This document shows positions 1-9,477 of a stretch of 64,000 nucleotides of DNA, piece by piece. Position 1 is the first letter of the stretch; the number at the start of each line of letters is the position of its first letter. The notes beneath the pieces were generated by a model. That model saw only the letters and a list, made by a program, of their open reading frames with translations, had not been told where the DNA came from and did no database searches. This DNA comes from Streptomyces subrutilus (GTDB lineage: Bacteria; Actinomycetota; Actinomycetes; Streptomycetales; Streptomycetaceae). The position numbers were made by a program, and so were the translations under genes. Location: NCBI RefSeq assembly GCF_008704535.1, contig NZ_CP023701.1, positions 3,162,001 through 3,226,000 on the forward strand, written 5' to 3'.

Positions 1-846
1 CTTCTCGGTCCGCAGGATCAGCCCGGTGCTCGAATGGATGCGGTCCTTCGGCACGACCAGGTGGATGCCCTTCGACGCCCGGACGTGGAACTGCCCGCGC
101 TCTCCGATCAGGGCCTGGGTGTCGTCCGTCCACACGCCCGTCGCGTTGACCACCTGCTTCGCGCGGATCTCGTACTCCCCGCCGCCCTCGACGTCCTGCA
201 CGCGCGCGCCGACCACCCGTTCGCCCTCGCGCAGGAAGCCGACCACCCTCGCACGGTTGGCGCAGTGCGCCCCGTACGCCGCGGCCGTGCGCACCAGGGT
301 GGCCACGTACCGCGCGTCGTCCATCTGGGCGTCGTAGTACTGCAGCGCGCCCACCAGGGCGTCCTTGCGCAGTGCGGGCGCCACCCGCAGGGCCCGCTTG
401 CGCGAGAGGTGGCGGTGCACGGGCAGGCCCCGGCCGTGCCCGCTGGAGATCGACATCGCATCGTAGAGCGCCACGCCCGAGCCGGCGTACAGCCGCTCCC
501 AGCCCTTGTGCTGCAACGGGTAGAGGAACGGCACCGGCTTCACCAGGTGCGGGGCCAGCCGCTCCAGCAGCAGGCCGCGCTCCTTCAGCGCCTCCCGGAC
601 GAGGGCGAAGTCGAGCATCTCCAGGTACCGCAGTCCGCCGTGGACGAGCTTGCTGGACCGGCTGGAGGTGCCGGACGCCCAGTCCCGTGCCTCCACCAAC
701 CCGGTCGAGAGCCCACGGGTCACCGCGTCGAGCGCGGTCCCCGCGCCCACCACGCCCGCGCCCACCACCAGCACGTCGAGCTCCCGCTCCGCCATCCGCG
801 CGAGGGCCTCGGCGCGCTCCGCCGGCCCCAGTGTCGCTGTCCTCAC
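1..846 (-). CDS. glpD: Aerobic glycerol-3-phosphate dehydrogenase, 5' part
   Basis: FAD enzyme that oxidises sn-glycerol 3-phosphate to dihydroxyacetone phosphate at the membrane and feeds electrons to quinone. The first 282 residues are visible; the 3' end lies outside the window. The dinucleotide-binding signature VVGAGVVGAGTALDAVTRG sits near residues 28-46, followed by GlpD-type motifs SSRSSKLVHGGLRYLE and NATGVWTDD. The start is a GTG at 846 preceded by GGGAGG. It is read divergently from the nucleotide-sugar dehydrogenase homologue. I see no glycerol kinase or facilitator nearby, so this may be a lone glpD copy. Confidence 0.93.
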   Translation of the reverse strand, partial: MRTATLGPAERAEALARMAERELDVLVVGAGVVGAGTALDAVTRGLSTGLVEARDWASGTSSRSSKLVHGGLRYLEMLDFALVREALKERGLLLERLAPHLVKPVPFLYPLQHKGWERLYAGSGVALYDAMSISSGHGRGLPVHRHLSRKRALRVAPALRKDALVGALQYYDAQMDDARYVATLVRTAAAYGAHCANRARVVGFLREGERVVGARVQDVEGGGEYEIRAKQVVNATGVWTDDTQALIGERGQFHVRASKGIHLVVPKDRIHSSTGLILRTEK

Positions 847-986
847 GGCTGCCTCCCGTTACTGCGGGCCTCTCCCGCGTCGTACGGGTGATCCAGCTCA
901 CACCACCCGTTCATGATTCTGACCGTCCCCGCCCGCATCGGCCACCGCCTGTGGACAACACACAGACGGCCACCGCTCCAGAATGC

Positions 987-1020
987 GACATATCTGTCAT
1001 ATATACGCCTAGTCTGACAT
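987..1020. promoter_or_regulatory. AT-rich divergent promoter/operator candidate
   Basis: In an otherwise G+C-rich 256-nt divergent intergenic region (847-1102) this stretch is A+T-rich. It holds the small dyad GACA-TATC-TGTC and a second TGACAT copy. It is a reasonable place for the divergent promoters of glpD and the gene at 1103, and possibly a regulator site. No specific regulator can be named from sequence alone. Confidence 0.3.
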
Positions 1021-1102
1021 TGCGCCAGCTCCTTCCGGTCTCCTCCTGTCCACAGGGCTTGCGCGCGCATCCCCCTCATGTCAGGGAAGGGACGGCACCC
1101 CC

Positions 1103-2332
1103 ATGCCCGCAGATCTCGCCGTCATCGGACTCGGCCATCTCGGCCTCCCCCTCGCCCAGGCGGCCGTCGCCGCCGGGATCGAGACGGTCGGCTACGACAG
1201 CGGTCCGGTCACGGACTCCACCCTCACCGCAGCCGAGATCCGCCGCATGTCGGCGGCCGGCTTCCGGATCACCACCAACCCGGCCGAACTCGGCCGGGTC
1301 CGCACCGCCGTCATCTGCGCCCCTACCCAGCTCGGCGCCGATCGTGCACTCGACCTCTCCGCGGTCGGCGAGGCCGGCCGCGCCCTCGCCGCCCGGCTGC
1401 GCGCCCACACCACCGTGATCCTCGAATCCGCCGTGCACCCCGGCGTCACCGAGGACTACCTCCGCCCGATCCTCGAAGAGGGCTCCGGCCTGCGGGCGGG
1501 CCGGGACTTCCACCTGGCCTACTCCCCCAGCCGGCTCGACCCGGGCAACCGCACCCACGGCATCTCCAACACCCCCAAGGTCATCGGCGGCCTCACCCCC
1601 GCCTGCACCGAGTCCGCGCACGCCTTCTACGCCCGCCTCACCGAGAAGGTGGTCCGCGCCCGCGGCCTGCGCGAGGCCGAGACCGTGCAGCTCCTGGAGA
1701 CCAACTACCGGCAGGTCAACATCGCCCTCATGAACGAGATGGCGGTGCTCTGCCACGACCTCGGCGTCGACCTCTGGGACGTCATCCGCTGCGCCGAGAC
1801 CAAGCCCTACGGCTTCCAGGCCTTCCGCCCGGGCCCCGGCGTCGGCGGCCACGGCGTCCCGCTGGACCCCAACTACCTCCCGCACACCACCCGCACCCCC
1901 GGCCACCCCCTGCGCATGATCGGCCTGGCGCAGGAGATCAACAACCGGATGCCCCAGTACGTCATCCAGCGCTCCGCCACCCTGCTGAACGAGCACGGGA
2001 AGTCGGCCCGCGGCGCCCGCGTCCTGCTCCTGGGCGTCACGTACAAGCCGGACCTGGCCGACCAGGAGGGCTCACCGGCCGGCGAGATCGCCAGCCGCCT
2101 CCTCGACCTGGGCGCGCTGATCAGCTACCACGACCCGTACATCGCGGGCTGGCGCGTCCGCGACCAGCCGGTGCCGCGCGCGGAGTCCCTCTACGAGGCC
2201 GCCGCCAACGCCGACCTGACCATCCTGCTCCAGCAGCACCGCACCTACGACCTGCAAGGACTCGCGGTCAAGGCCCAGCTGCTCCTGGACACCCGGGGCG
2301 CCAGCCCGGCGGGGGCCGCCCACCGCCTCTGA
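1103..2332 (+). CDS. UDP-glucose/UDP-ManNAc dehydrogenase family protein, probable pseudoenzyme
   Basis: 409 aa with the three-part UDPG/MNDH architecture: an N-terminal Rossmann domain (GLGHLGLPLAQAAVAAG near residue 8), a central helix domain (NYRQVNIALMNEMA, about 201-214) and a C-terminal UDP-binding domain (LLGVTYKPD, about 311). The family oxidises UDP-sugars to uronates. Here most catalytic positions differ: the STVxPG motif reads SAVHPG (A110), PER reads PSR (S143), the VKLLEN motif reads VQLLET (Q196, T200), and GGHC reads GGHG (G251). Only the final Asp (D255) is kept. It therefore probably binds nucleotide or sugar without classical oxidation. The ATG at 1103 follows GGAAGGGA. It is divergent from glpD, and the function is unknown. 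Confidence 0.85.
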   Translation: MPADLAVIGLGHLGLPLAQAAVAAGIETVGYDSGPVTDSTLTAAEIRRMSAAGFRITTNPAELGRVRTAVICAPTQLGADRALDLSAVGEAGRALAARLRAHTTVILESAVHPGVTEDYLRPILEEGSGLRAGRDFHLAYSPSRLDPGNRTHGISNTPKVIGGLTPACTESAHAFYARLTEKVVRARGLREAETVQLLETNYRQVNIALMNEMAVLCHDLGVDLWDVIRCAETKPYGFQAFRPGPGVGGHGVPLDPNYLPHTTRTPGHPLRMIGLAQEINNRMPQYVIQRSATLLNEHGKSARGARVLLLGVTYKPDLADQEGSPAGEIASRLLDLGALISYHDPYIAGWRVRDQPVPRAESLYEAAANADLTILLQQHRTYDLQGLAVKAQLLLDTRGASPAGAAHRL

Positions 2333-2448
2333 GCCGCCGCGATCCCCCCGGCGGATGTCCGGGACGGGTGTTAGCCTGCGGCGTCACTTATCTCGCACTT
2401 ATGGCCTACGGGCACCCGTGCGCCCGAATCCCTGGGGGGGGATTTCCC

Positions 2449-2958
2449 ATGGCTCAGAACGTCCAGCCGCCCGCACCCGACTCCGCCACCCCGGCCCCGG
2501 CCCCGTACCCGGCCCCGGCTCCGTACTCGGCCCCCGCCCCGGCCCCGGCCCGCGGCGGCAACATCGGCCTCGGCATCGCCGCCGCCGTCGTGGCGGCCCT
2601 GGTCGCGGCCGGCGCCTACGGCGCGATCATGAACGCCATCGACCGCCAGGTCGGCTACGCCGCGGTCGGCGTCGGACTCCTCGTCGGCCTCGCGGCCGGC
2701 AAGGTCGGCGGCCGGAACCCGGTCCTCCCCGTGGTCAGCGTCGTTCTCTCGGTCGCCGCCGTCTACCTCGGCCAGCTGTTCTTCATCGCGCTCGCGCTCT
2801 CCGACGTCGCCCACATCGCTCTCGCCGACGTCTTGAGCGACCCGGGCATCGGCGGCCTGAACGACATCTGGAAGGAGGCGTCCGAGGTCATGGACTACCT
2901 CTTCCTCGCCATCGGCGGCTTCGTGGCCTTCGGCGCCGCCAAGAAGGTCGGCGACTGA
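2449..2958 (+). CDS. Small Pro/Ala-rich membrane protein
   Basis: 169 aa. Residues 1-35 are a cytosolic-looking Pro/Ala/Tyr repeat segment (PAPYPAPAPYSAPAPAPA). Hydrophobic segments follow at about 38-58, 66-81, 88-112 and 146-162, which suggests three or four membrane spans. No enzymatic motif is visible. The ATG at 2449 lies just after a run of seven G followed by GATTTCCC, which serves as the Shine-Dalgarno sequence. It stands alone between the dehydrogenase homologue and a strong bidirectional terminator, so it is probably monocistronic. I do not recognise a named family; Pro-rich N-termini of this kind are common in actinobacterial membrane proteins and may mediate protein contacts. Confidence 0.8.
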   Translation: MAQNVQPPAPDSATPAPAPYPAPAPYSAPAPAPARGGNIGLGIAAAVVAALVAAGAYGAIMNAIDRQVGYAAVGVGLLVGLAAGKVGGRNPVLPVVSVVLSVAAVYLGQLFFIALALSDVAHIALADVLSDPGIGGLNDIWKEASEVMDYLFLAIGGFVAFGAAKKVGD

Positions 2959-2973
2959 CCCCCGCTCCGCACC

Positions 2974-3016
2974 TGCCGGAGGGCCGGCACCCCCGTGGGG
3001 TGCCGGCCCTCCGGCA
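2974..3016. terminator. Perfect 20-bp stem-loop, bidirectional terminator
   Basis: Two perfectly complementary 20-nt arms (2974-2993 and 2997-3016) around a 3-nt loop lie between the convergent membrane-protein gene and guaB3. There is no long T tract, as is usual for high-G+C terminators. Confidence 0.85.
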
Positions 3017-3046
3017 TGCGTACGGGAAACGGCCCGCGGCTCCCGG

Positions 3047-4171
3047 TCAGCGGCTGTGCTGCGAGTCCGCGATCGTGACCTCGACCCGCTGGAACTCCTT
3101 GAGCTCGCTGTAGCCCGTGGTCGCCATCGAACGGCGCAGCGCGCCGAAGATGTTCATCGATCCGTCCGGGCTGTGCGAGGGACCGGTGAGGATCTCCTCG
3201 GTGGTGCCCACGGTGCCCAGGTCGACCTTCTTGCCGCGCGGCACGTCCTCGTGGACGGCCTCCATGCCCCAGTGGTTGCCCTTGCCGGGCGCGTCGGTGG
3301 CACGGGCCAGCGGGGAACCGATCATCACGGCGTCCGCACCGCAGGCCACGGCCTTCGGGATGTCGCCCGACCAGCCCACGCCGCCGTCGGCGATCACGTG
3401 CACGTAGCGGCCGCCGGACTCGTCCATGTAGTCGCGGCGGGCCGCGGCCACGTCCGCGACGGCGGTCGCCATCGGGACCTGGATGCCGAGCACGTTGCGC
3501 GTCGTGTGCGCCGCACCGCCGCCGAAGCCGACCAGGACGCCCGCGGCGCCGGTCCGCATCAGGTGCAGGGCCGCCGTGTAGGTGGCGCAGCCGCCCACGA
3601 TGACCGGGACGTCGAGCTCGTAGATGAACTGCTTCAGGTTCAGCGGCTCGGCCGCGCCCGACACGTGCTCCGCCGAGACGGTGGTGCCGCGGATCACGAA
3701 GATGTCCACGCCCGCGTCGACCACGGCCTTGGAGAACTCCGCGGTGCGCTGCGGGGACAGCGCGGCGGCGGTGACGACGCCGGAGTCGCGCACCTCCTTG
3801 ATCCGTCGGCGGATCAGGTCCGCCTGGATCGGGGCCTCGTAGATCTCCTGGAGACGGCGCGTGGCGGTCGCCCCGTCCAGCTCCGCGATCTCGTCGAGCA
3901 GCGGCTGCGGGTCCTCGTACCGGGTCCACAGGCCTTCGAGGTTCAGCACGCCGAGGCCGCCGAGCTCGCCGATGCGGATCGCCGTCTGCGGGGAGACGAC
4001 CGAGTCCATGGGGGCGGCCAGGAAGGGGAGCTCGAAGCGGTACGCGTCGATCTGCCAGGCGATCGAGACCTCCTTCGGATCCCGGGTACGCCGGCTCGGG
4101 ACGATGGCGATGTCGTCGAACGCGTACGCCCTGCGGCCGCGCTTGCCGCGCCCGATCTCGATCTCAGTCAC
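3047..4171 (-). CDS. guaB3: GuaB3 family IMP dehydrogenase-related protein
   Basis: 374 aa TIM-barrel protein of the IMPDH/GMP reductase superfamily. It lacks the CBS pair found in GuaB, which explains its shorter length. The N-terminus (YAFDDIAIVPSRRT) and the loop VIRGTTVSAEHVSG are typical of GuaB3. In the loop the catalytic Cys of IMPDH (SICTTR in the neighbour) is replaced by Thr-Thr. The phosphate-binding region GGCATY and GADAVMIGSPLA is kept. It lies downstream of guaB on the same strand, as in mycobacteria (guaB2-guaB3). Family activity is still debated, so the substrate should not be assumed to be IMP. A terminator at 4294-4337 separates it from guaB, and its ATG is at 4171. Confidence 0.93.
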   Translation of the reverse strand: MTEIEIGRGKRGRRAYAFDDIAIVPSRRTRDPKEVSIAWQIDAYRFELPFLAAPMDSVVSPQTAIRIGELGGLGVLNLEGLWTRYEDPQPLLDEIAELDGATATRRLQEIYEAPIQADLIRRRIKEVRDSGVVTAAALSPQRTAEFSKAVVDAGVDIFVIRGTTVSAEHVSGAAEPLNLKQFIYELDVPVIVGGCATYTAALHLMRTGAAGVLVGFGGGAAHTTRNVLGIQVPMATAVADVAAARRDYMDESGGRYVHVIADGGVGWSGDIPKAVACGADAVMIGSPLARATDAPGKGNHWGMEAVHEDVPRGKKVDLGTVGTTEEILTGPSHSPDGSMNIFGALRRSMATTGYSELKEFQRVEVTIADSQHSR

Positions 4172-4293
4172 GTGTGGTGGCCTTTCCTCTGGGTCTGCCC
4201 GTCCAGTATCCCCGACCGGCGGAGGACTGCGTTTCGGTGCCCGCTGTACGGACGTACGGTCCGCACGCCCGGTGCGCGCGGACCGGTGGCACG

Positions 4294-4337
4294 GCGAAGG
4301 GGCGGGCCCGGATGGTTCTCCGGGCCCGCCCCTTCGC
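4294..4337. terminator. 19-bp stem-loop terminator after guaB
   Basis: Arms 4294-4312 and 4319-4337 are perfectly complementary around a 6-nt loop, just downstream of the guaB stop (4346 on the minus strand). They should end guaB transcription and make guaB3 largely independent of it. Confidence 0.85.
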
Positions 4338-4345
4338 TCGCGCCG

Positions 4346-5947
<1,602 letters not shown>

Positions 5948-5982
5948 CTACCAGACGGCGCCGACGCCCGGGCCCGGCCGCG

Positions 5983-6702
5983 TCACTGCTCGGCGAGGGC
6001 CCGCAGCCTGCTCAGCGCCCGGTGCTGTGCCACCCGCACCGCTCCCGGCGACATCCCGAGCATCTGTCCGGTCTCCTCCGCGGTCAGCCCGACGGCCACC
6101 CGCAGGACGAGGAGCTCCCGCTGATTCTCCGGCAGGTTGGCCAGCAGCTTCTTGGCCCAGGCGGCATCGCTGCTGAGCAGCGCGCGCTCCTCGGGGCCCA
6201 GCGAGTCGTCGGGCCGCTCCGGCATCTCGTCGGACGGCACGGCCGTGCTCCCCGGGTGCCGCATGGCGGCCCGCTGGAGGTCCGCGACCTTGTGCGCGGC
6301 GATGGCGAAGACGAAGGCCTCGAAGGGCCGGCCGGTGTCCCGGTAGCGGGGCAGTGCCATCAGGACCGCGACGCAGACCTCCTGCGCCAGGTCCTCGACG
6401 AAGTGACGAGCGTCACCCGGGAGCCGGGACAGCCGGGTGCGGCAGTAGCGGATCGCGAGGGGGTGCACGAAGGCGAGCAGATCGTGCGTGGCCTGTTCGT
6501 CGCCCTCGACGGCACGGCGCACGAGCGCGCTGACGGCCCCGGCGCTCCCGCCCTTGGCGGCGCCGGTGGAACCTGTGGCCGCGGGTGACCCCTGGGCCTC
6601 GTCGTCGCGCATCGATCCATGGTGCCTTGGCGCCGGAGAATCCGTGGCACCGTGGCACGCGTTGTGCATCGAAGCGTTATGAGCGGGTGCGCCGGAACCC
6701 AT
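5983..6702 (-). CDS. shbA: ECF sigma factor ShbA (SigD-like)
   Basis: 239 aa. After a low-complexity N-terminus, region 2 ([51 protein letters not shown]) and region 4 ([51 protein letters not shown]) are complete. It recruits RNA polymerase core. In S. griseus the orthologue ShbA drives transcription of the principal sigma gene hrdB. The position between guaB and bldM matches that locus and also mycobacterial sigD-guaB2. I prefer ATG 6702 because GGGAGGGGAGG lies 8 nt upstream; ATG 6612 would give 209 aa but has a poor ribosome site. No anti-sigma gene is adjacent. Confidence 0.87.
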   Translation of the reverse strand: MGSGAPAHNASMHNACHGATDSPAPRHHGSMRDDEAQGSPAATGSTGAAKGGSAGAVSALVRRAVEGDEQATHDLLAFVHPLAIRYCRTRLSRLPGDARHFVEDLAQEVCVAVLMALPRYRDTGRPFEAFVFAIAAHKVADLQRAAMRHPGSTAVPSDEMPERPDDSLGPEERALLSSDAAWAKKLLANLPENQRELLVLRVAVGLTAEETGQMLGMSPGAVRVAQHRALSRLRALAEQ

Positions 6703-7028
6703 GCTCTGCGCCTCCCCTCCCGCTCGGCCGAATCGCCCCCGAGGACGGGGGCTCCACATCTCCAAGAATGCGGCACACCCTCAAGGATGCGGCATCGCGC
6801 ACGAAGCGACACGTCCCCCGGATCGAGCCCCGCCAATCCCCGGGTGCGTTCCGGGTACGACGGCGGGGGCCCGGCGCCCGCCGGGCCGGGTCGGCGCCCG
6901 CTCCGCGCGGCGCCTGCCGGGCCGGGCGCGACGCCGCCGCCACCCGGCACAATGCCCCGTCCGCCGACGACGGACGGGACCGTACGGGGCGGTCCGCCGC
7001 GGCGGACCGGTCCGTGCCCCGGGCGGGG
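6703..7028. other. shbA-bldM intergenic region with two hairpins
   Basis: 326 nt without a convincing gene. Two dyads just beyond the bldM stop probably terminate bldM: 8-bp arms at 6956-6963/6971-6978, and a perfect 18-bp palindrome at 6991-7008. The remainder should contain the shbA promoter, but I could not identify a clear -35/-10 pair. Confidence 0.6.
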
Positions 7029-7640
7029 TCAGCGCACGAGGCCCCAGCGGAACCCGAGGGCCACGGCGTGCGCCCGGTCGGAGGCGCCCAGCTTCTTGAA
7101 CAGCCTGCGGGCGTGCGTCTTGACCGTGTCCTCGGAGAGGAAGAGCTCGCGCCCGATCTCCGCGTTCGACCGGCCGTGGCTCATGCCCTCCAGCACCTGG
7201 ATCTCACGCGCGGTGAGCGTGGGCGCGGCGCCCATCTCGGCCGAGCGCAGCCGGCGCGGGGCCAGTCGCCAGGTCGGGTCGGCGAGGGCCTGGGTGACCG
7301 TGGCCCGCAGTTCGGCGCGCGAGGCGTCCTTGTGCAGGTAGCCGCGGGCGCCGGCGGCGACCGCGAGGGCCACGCCGTCCAGGTCCTCGGCGACCGTCAG
7401 CATGATGATGCGGGCGCCGGGGTCGGCCGAGAGCAGCCGGCGCACCGTCTCCACACCGCCGAGCCCGGGCATCCGTACATCCATCAGAATCAGGTCGGAG
7501 CGGTCGGCACCCCAGCGGCGGAGGACTTCCTCGCCGTTGGCGGCCGTCGTCACGCGCTCGACGCCGGGCACGGTGGCAACCGCGCGACGGAGCGCCTCTC
7601 GGGCAAGCGGGGAATCGTCGCAGACGAGGACGGATGTCAT
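7029..7640 (-). CDS. bldM: Developmental response regulator BldM
   Basis: 203 aa, NarL/FixJ type. The receiver domain (1-120) has the acidic pair D8/D9, the phospho-acceptor position D54 (ILMDVRMPG), a Thr at about 82 and a Lys in GYLHKDAS. A LuxR-type HTH follows (LTAREIQVLEGMSHGRSNAEIGRELFLSEDTVKTH). In Streptomyces BldM works without phosphorylation, as a homodimer or a heterodimer with WhiI, and is needed for aerial mycelium formation. No sensor kinase gene is nearby, as expected for an orphan regulator. ATG 7640 is preceded by GGAGG. It is divergent from whiD, and a sigma-BldN-type promoter lies upstream. Confidence 0.96.
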   Translation of the reverse strand: MTSVLVCDDSPLAREALRRAVATVPGVERVTTAANGEEVLRRWGADRSDLILMDVRMPGLGGVETVRRLLSADPGARIIMLTVAEDLDGVALAVAAGARGYLHKDASRAELRATVTQALADPTWRLAPRRLRSAEMGAAPTLTAREIQVLEGMSHGRSNAEIGRELFLSEDTVKTHARRLFKKLGASDRAHAVALGFRWGLVR

Positions 7641-8020
7641 GACCGCCCTCCGCAGCTGCTGATGCGCGTCACCTTGAGCCTCCAGGCTGGTACGTATCGT
7701 CACCTGTGCGGTCGATGCCCCCGGACGCCTGTCCGAGAACGTGTGTGGTTCAACCGCCTTCGCACTCTCAACGATGGTCACTCGAAAGAGTTACGGGTCG
7801 GACGGACACCTTCGGCACTCTACGTGAGGTGGCGATCACGGCACAGGAGCCACGAGCTGCTTGTCGTCCATCTGGAGCTATGCCCTATTTGGCGGCTTTC
7901 CTTCCGTTTGGCACGTGTCTGAGGCTAGATTCCCCATAGGTCATATTTACATCTACTACGACAGTAGGTGTGGAGACATGGACCCCATCCGCCTCAGTAC
8001 CGGCACCAAGAGGACTACCA
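7641..8020. other. bldM-whiD divergent regulatory region
   Basis: 380 nt between two developmental genes, noticeably richer in A+T than its surroundings (7880-7970). It contains the bldM promoter at 7768-7795. The whiD promoter must lie in its right half, but I cannot assign it to a sigma factor with confidence. No open frame here looks coding. Confidence 0.6.
7768..7795 (-). promoter_or_regulatory. Sigma-BldN promoter of bldM with overlapping dyad
   Basis: On the minus strand CGTAAC (7795-7790) and CGTTGA (7773-7768) are 16 nt apart. This is the exact form of sigma-BldN promoters, and bldM is the classic BldN target. Overlapping the -35, positions 7777-7794 form a dyad GTCACT-N6-AGTTAC. It resembles a BldD half-site pair and could be an operator; bldM is a known BldD target. 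Confidence 0.85.
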
Positions 8021-8347
8021 ATGGCAGATTTCTCCCGCCTCCCCGGACCGAACGCCGACCTCTGGGACTGGCAGCTGCTCGCCGCCTGCCGCGGGGTCGA
8101 CAGCTCCCTCTTCTTCCACCCGGAAGGCGAGCGGGGCGCGGCGAGGAGCGCGCGCGAGGCCTCGGCTAAAGAGGTCTGCATGAGATGCCCGGTGCGCTCG
8201 GAGTGCGCCGCGCACGCCCTAGCCGTCCGCGAGCCCTACGGGGTGTGGGGCGGCCTGACCGAAGACGAACGCGAGGAGCTGATGGGCCGCGCCCGGCACC
8301 GCCTGATCCCCGCGTCCAGCACGATCGGCCCCGCCGCTCCGCACTGA
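8021..8347 (+). CDS. whiD: WhiB-family iron-sulphur regulator WhiD
   Basis: 108 aa. The four cluster-ligand cysteines are at C23, C53, C56 and C62 (LLAACRG, EVCMRCPVRSEC), identical in spacing to S. coelicolor WhiD, and are followed by the GVWGG turn. WhiD carries a [4Fe-4S] cluster, binds the principal sigma factor and is required for late sporulation and spore-wall maturation; its mycobacterial orthologue is WhiB3. ATG 8021 follows AAGAGGA. An in-frame ATG at 7970 would add 17 residues not typical of the family and lacks a ribosome site. It is divergent from bldM and ends at a strong hairpin. Confidence 0.96.
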   Translation: MADFSRLPGPNADLWDWQLLAACRGVDSSLFFHPEGERGAARSAREASAKEVCMRCPVRSECAAHALAVREPYGVWGGLTEDEREELMGRARHRLIPASSTIGPAAPH

Positions 8348-8396
8348 CGGGACCCGGCGAAACGCCCGAAGGAACGTTTCCGCGATGCGTCGTCGC

Positions 8397-8421
8397 ACCC
8401 GGGGCACACCGTGCCCCGGGT
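8397..8421. terminator. Stem-loop between convergent whiD and lysR-type gene
   Basis: 11-bp perfect arms (8397-8407 and 8411-8421) around a 3-nt loop, about 50 nt after the whiD stop. Confidence 0.8.
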
Positions 8422-8450
8422 ACGGATCCCACCCGTTCGGCCGTACGCAC

Positions 8451-8486
8451 CGCCGCGCGTCCCGCCGCGCGTCCCGCCGTACGTCC
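8451..8486. repeat. Three tandem 12-bp units
   Basis: CGCCGCGCGTCC occurs twice (8451-8462, 8463-8474), followed by CGCCGTACGTCC (8475-8486), directly before the stop codon of the LysR gene. It is probably replication slippage in a non-coding spacer. Confidence 0.7.
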
Positions 8487-8488
8487 CC

Positions 8489-9397
8489 TCAGCGCGCCCC
8501 GGCCCGCTCCAGCTCGGCCAGGGTGGCGGCCACCGCCGGCACCCGGGCCAGGTCCGGCAGGGTCAGGGCGACCACCTCGCGCTCCACCGCCGGCTCCACG
8601 GCCACCGTGCTCACGCCCTTGGCCCGTACGGACTCCACCGCGAGCTCCGGCAGCACCGCCACGCCCAGTCCCGCGCCGACCAGGCCGACCACCGCCGGGT
8701 AGTCGTCGGTGGCGAAGTCGATGCGCGGGGTGAAGCCCGCGTCCTCGCACACCTCCACCAGATGGCGGCGGCAGCGCGGGCAGCCCGCGATCCACGGCTC
8801 GCCGGCCAGTTCGGCCATGCCCACCCGCTCGGCCCCGGCCAGCCGGTGGCCCTCGGGCACCAGGCCCACGAGCCGGTCCGTCAGCAGCGGCCGGACCACG
8901 AGGTCCTCCCACTCCGCCGCGGCCCCCGGCGCCCCGCGCTCCCCGCCGTACCGGAAGGCCAGCGCCACGTCGCAGTCGCCCTCCCGGAGCATCTCCACCG
9001 AGCGCGGCGGCTCGGCCTCGACCAGCGAGATCCGGGTGCCCGGGTGCGCGGCGCGCATCGCCGCGAGGGCGGTGGGCACCAGGGCGGAACTGCCGCTGGG
9101 GAAGGACACCAGCCGGACCCGGCCCGCGCGCAGCCCCGCGATGGCCGCGACCTCCTCCTCGGCCGCGGTCAGCCCGGCCAGGATGCCCGCGGCGTGCCGC
9201 ACCAGCGCCTCGCCGGCCTGGGTCAGCCGCATCTCGCGGCCGGTGCGGATGAGCAGCGGGGTGCCGGCGGACTGCTCCAGCGCCTTCATCTGCTGGGACA
9301 CCGCCGGCTGGGTGCAGCCCAGTTCGCGGGCTGCGGCGGAAAAGGAGCCGGTCCCGGCGACGGCGCGCAGGACGCGGAGATGACGTGCCTCGATCAC
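8489..9397 (-). CDS. LysR-family transcriptional regulator
   Basis: 302 aa. The N-terminal winged HTH (residues 1-60: RHLRVLRAVAGTGSFSAAARELGCTQPAVSQQMKALEQ) is followed by a two-lobed substrate-binding domain (about 90-300). The inducer-binding region contains a cysteine pair, GCPRCRR (about residue 202), and a further Cys (VEVCEDAGF), which is unusual but not diagnostic. The start is GTG 9397 with GAAGG upstream. It is divergent from the MOSC gene with an 80-nt shared promoter region, so it may regulate the MOSC-SDR pair. The effector is unknown. Confidence 0.92.
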   Translation of the reverse strand: MIEARHLRVLRAVAGTGSFSAAARELGCTQPAVSQQMKALEQSAGTPLLIRTGREMRLTQAGEALVRHAAGILAGLTAAEEEVAAIAGLRAGRVRLVSFPSGSSALVPTALAAMRAAHPGTRISLVEAEPPRSVEMLREGDCDVALAFRYGGERGAPGAAAEWEDLVVRPLLTDRLVGLVPEGHRLAGAERVGMAELAGEPWIAGCPRCRRHLVEVCEDAGFTPRIDFATDDYPAVVGLVGAGLGVAVLPELAVESVRAKGVSTVAVEPAVEREVVALTLPDLARVPAVAATLAELERAGAR

Positions 9398-9464
9398 CCT
9401 TCGAGCATAAGCCCCGCTTTGACGGCGAGGGAAATACCCCTTCAGATCTTTGGGGCGGCTCGGT

Positions 9465-9470
9465 TAGCGT
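9465..9470 (+). promoter_or_regulatory. -10 element of a leaderless MOSC transcript
   Basis: TAGCGT ends 7 nt before the ATG at 9478, and there is no Shine-Dalgarno sequence. This fits transcription starting at the start codon. An earlier in-frame start would lie upstream of this promoter. Confidence 0.55.
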
Positions 9471-9477
9471 GTGGTGC

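Noticed and set aside
7970..8347. Longer whiD start at 7970
   Set aside because: No ribosome-binding site, and the extra 17 residues are not found in WhiD; ATG 8021 has AAGAGGA.
8451..8486. Tandem 12-bp repeats as a possible CRISPR
   Set aside because: Contiguous short units without spacers, no cas genes; simple tandem duplication.
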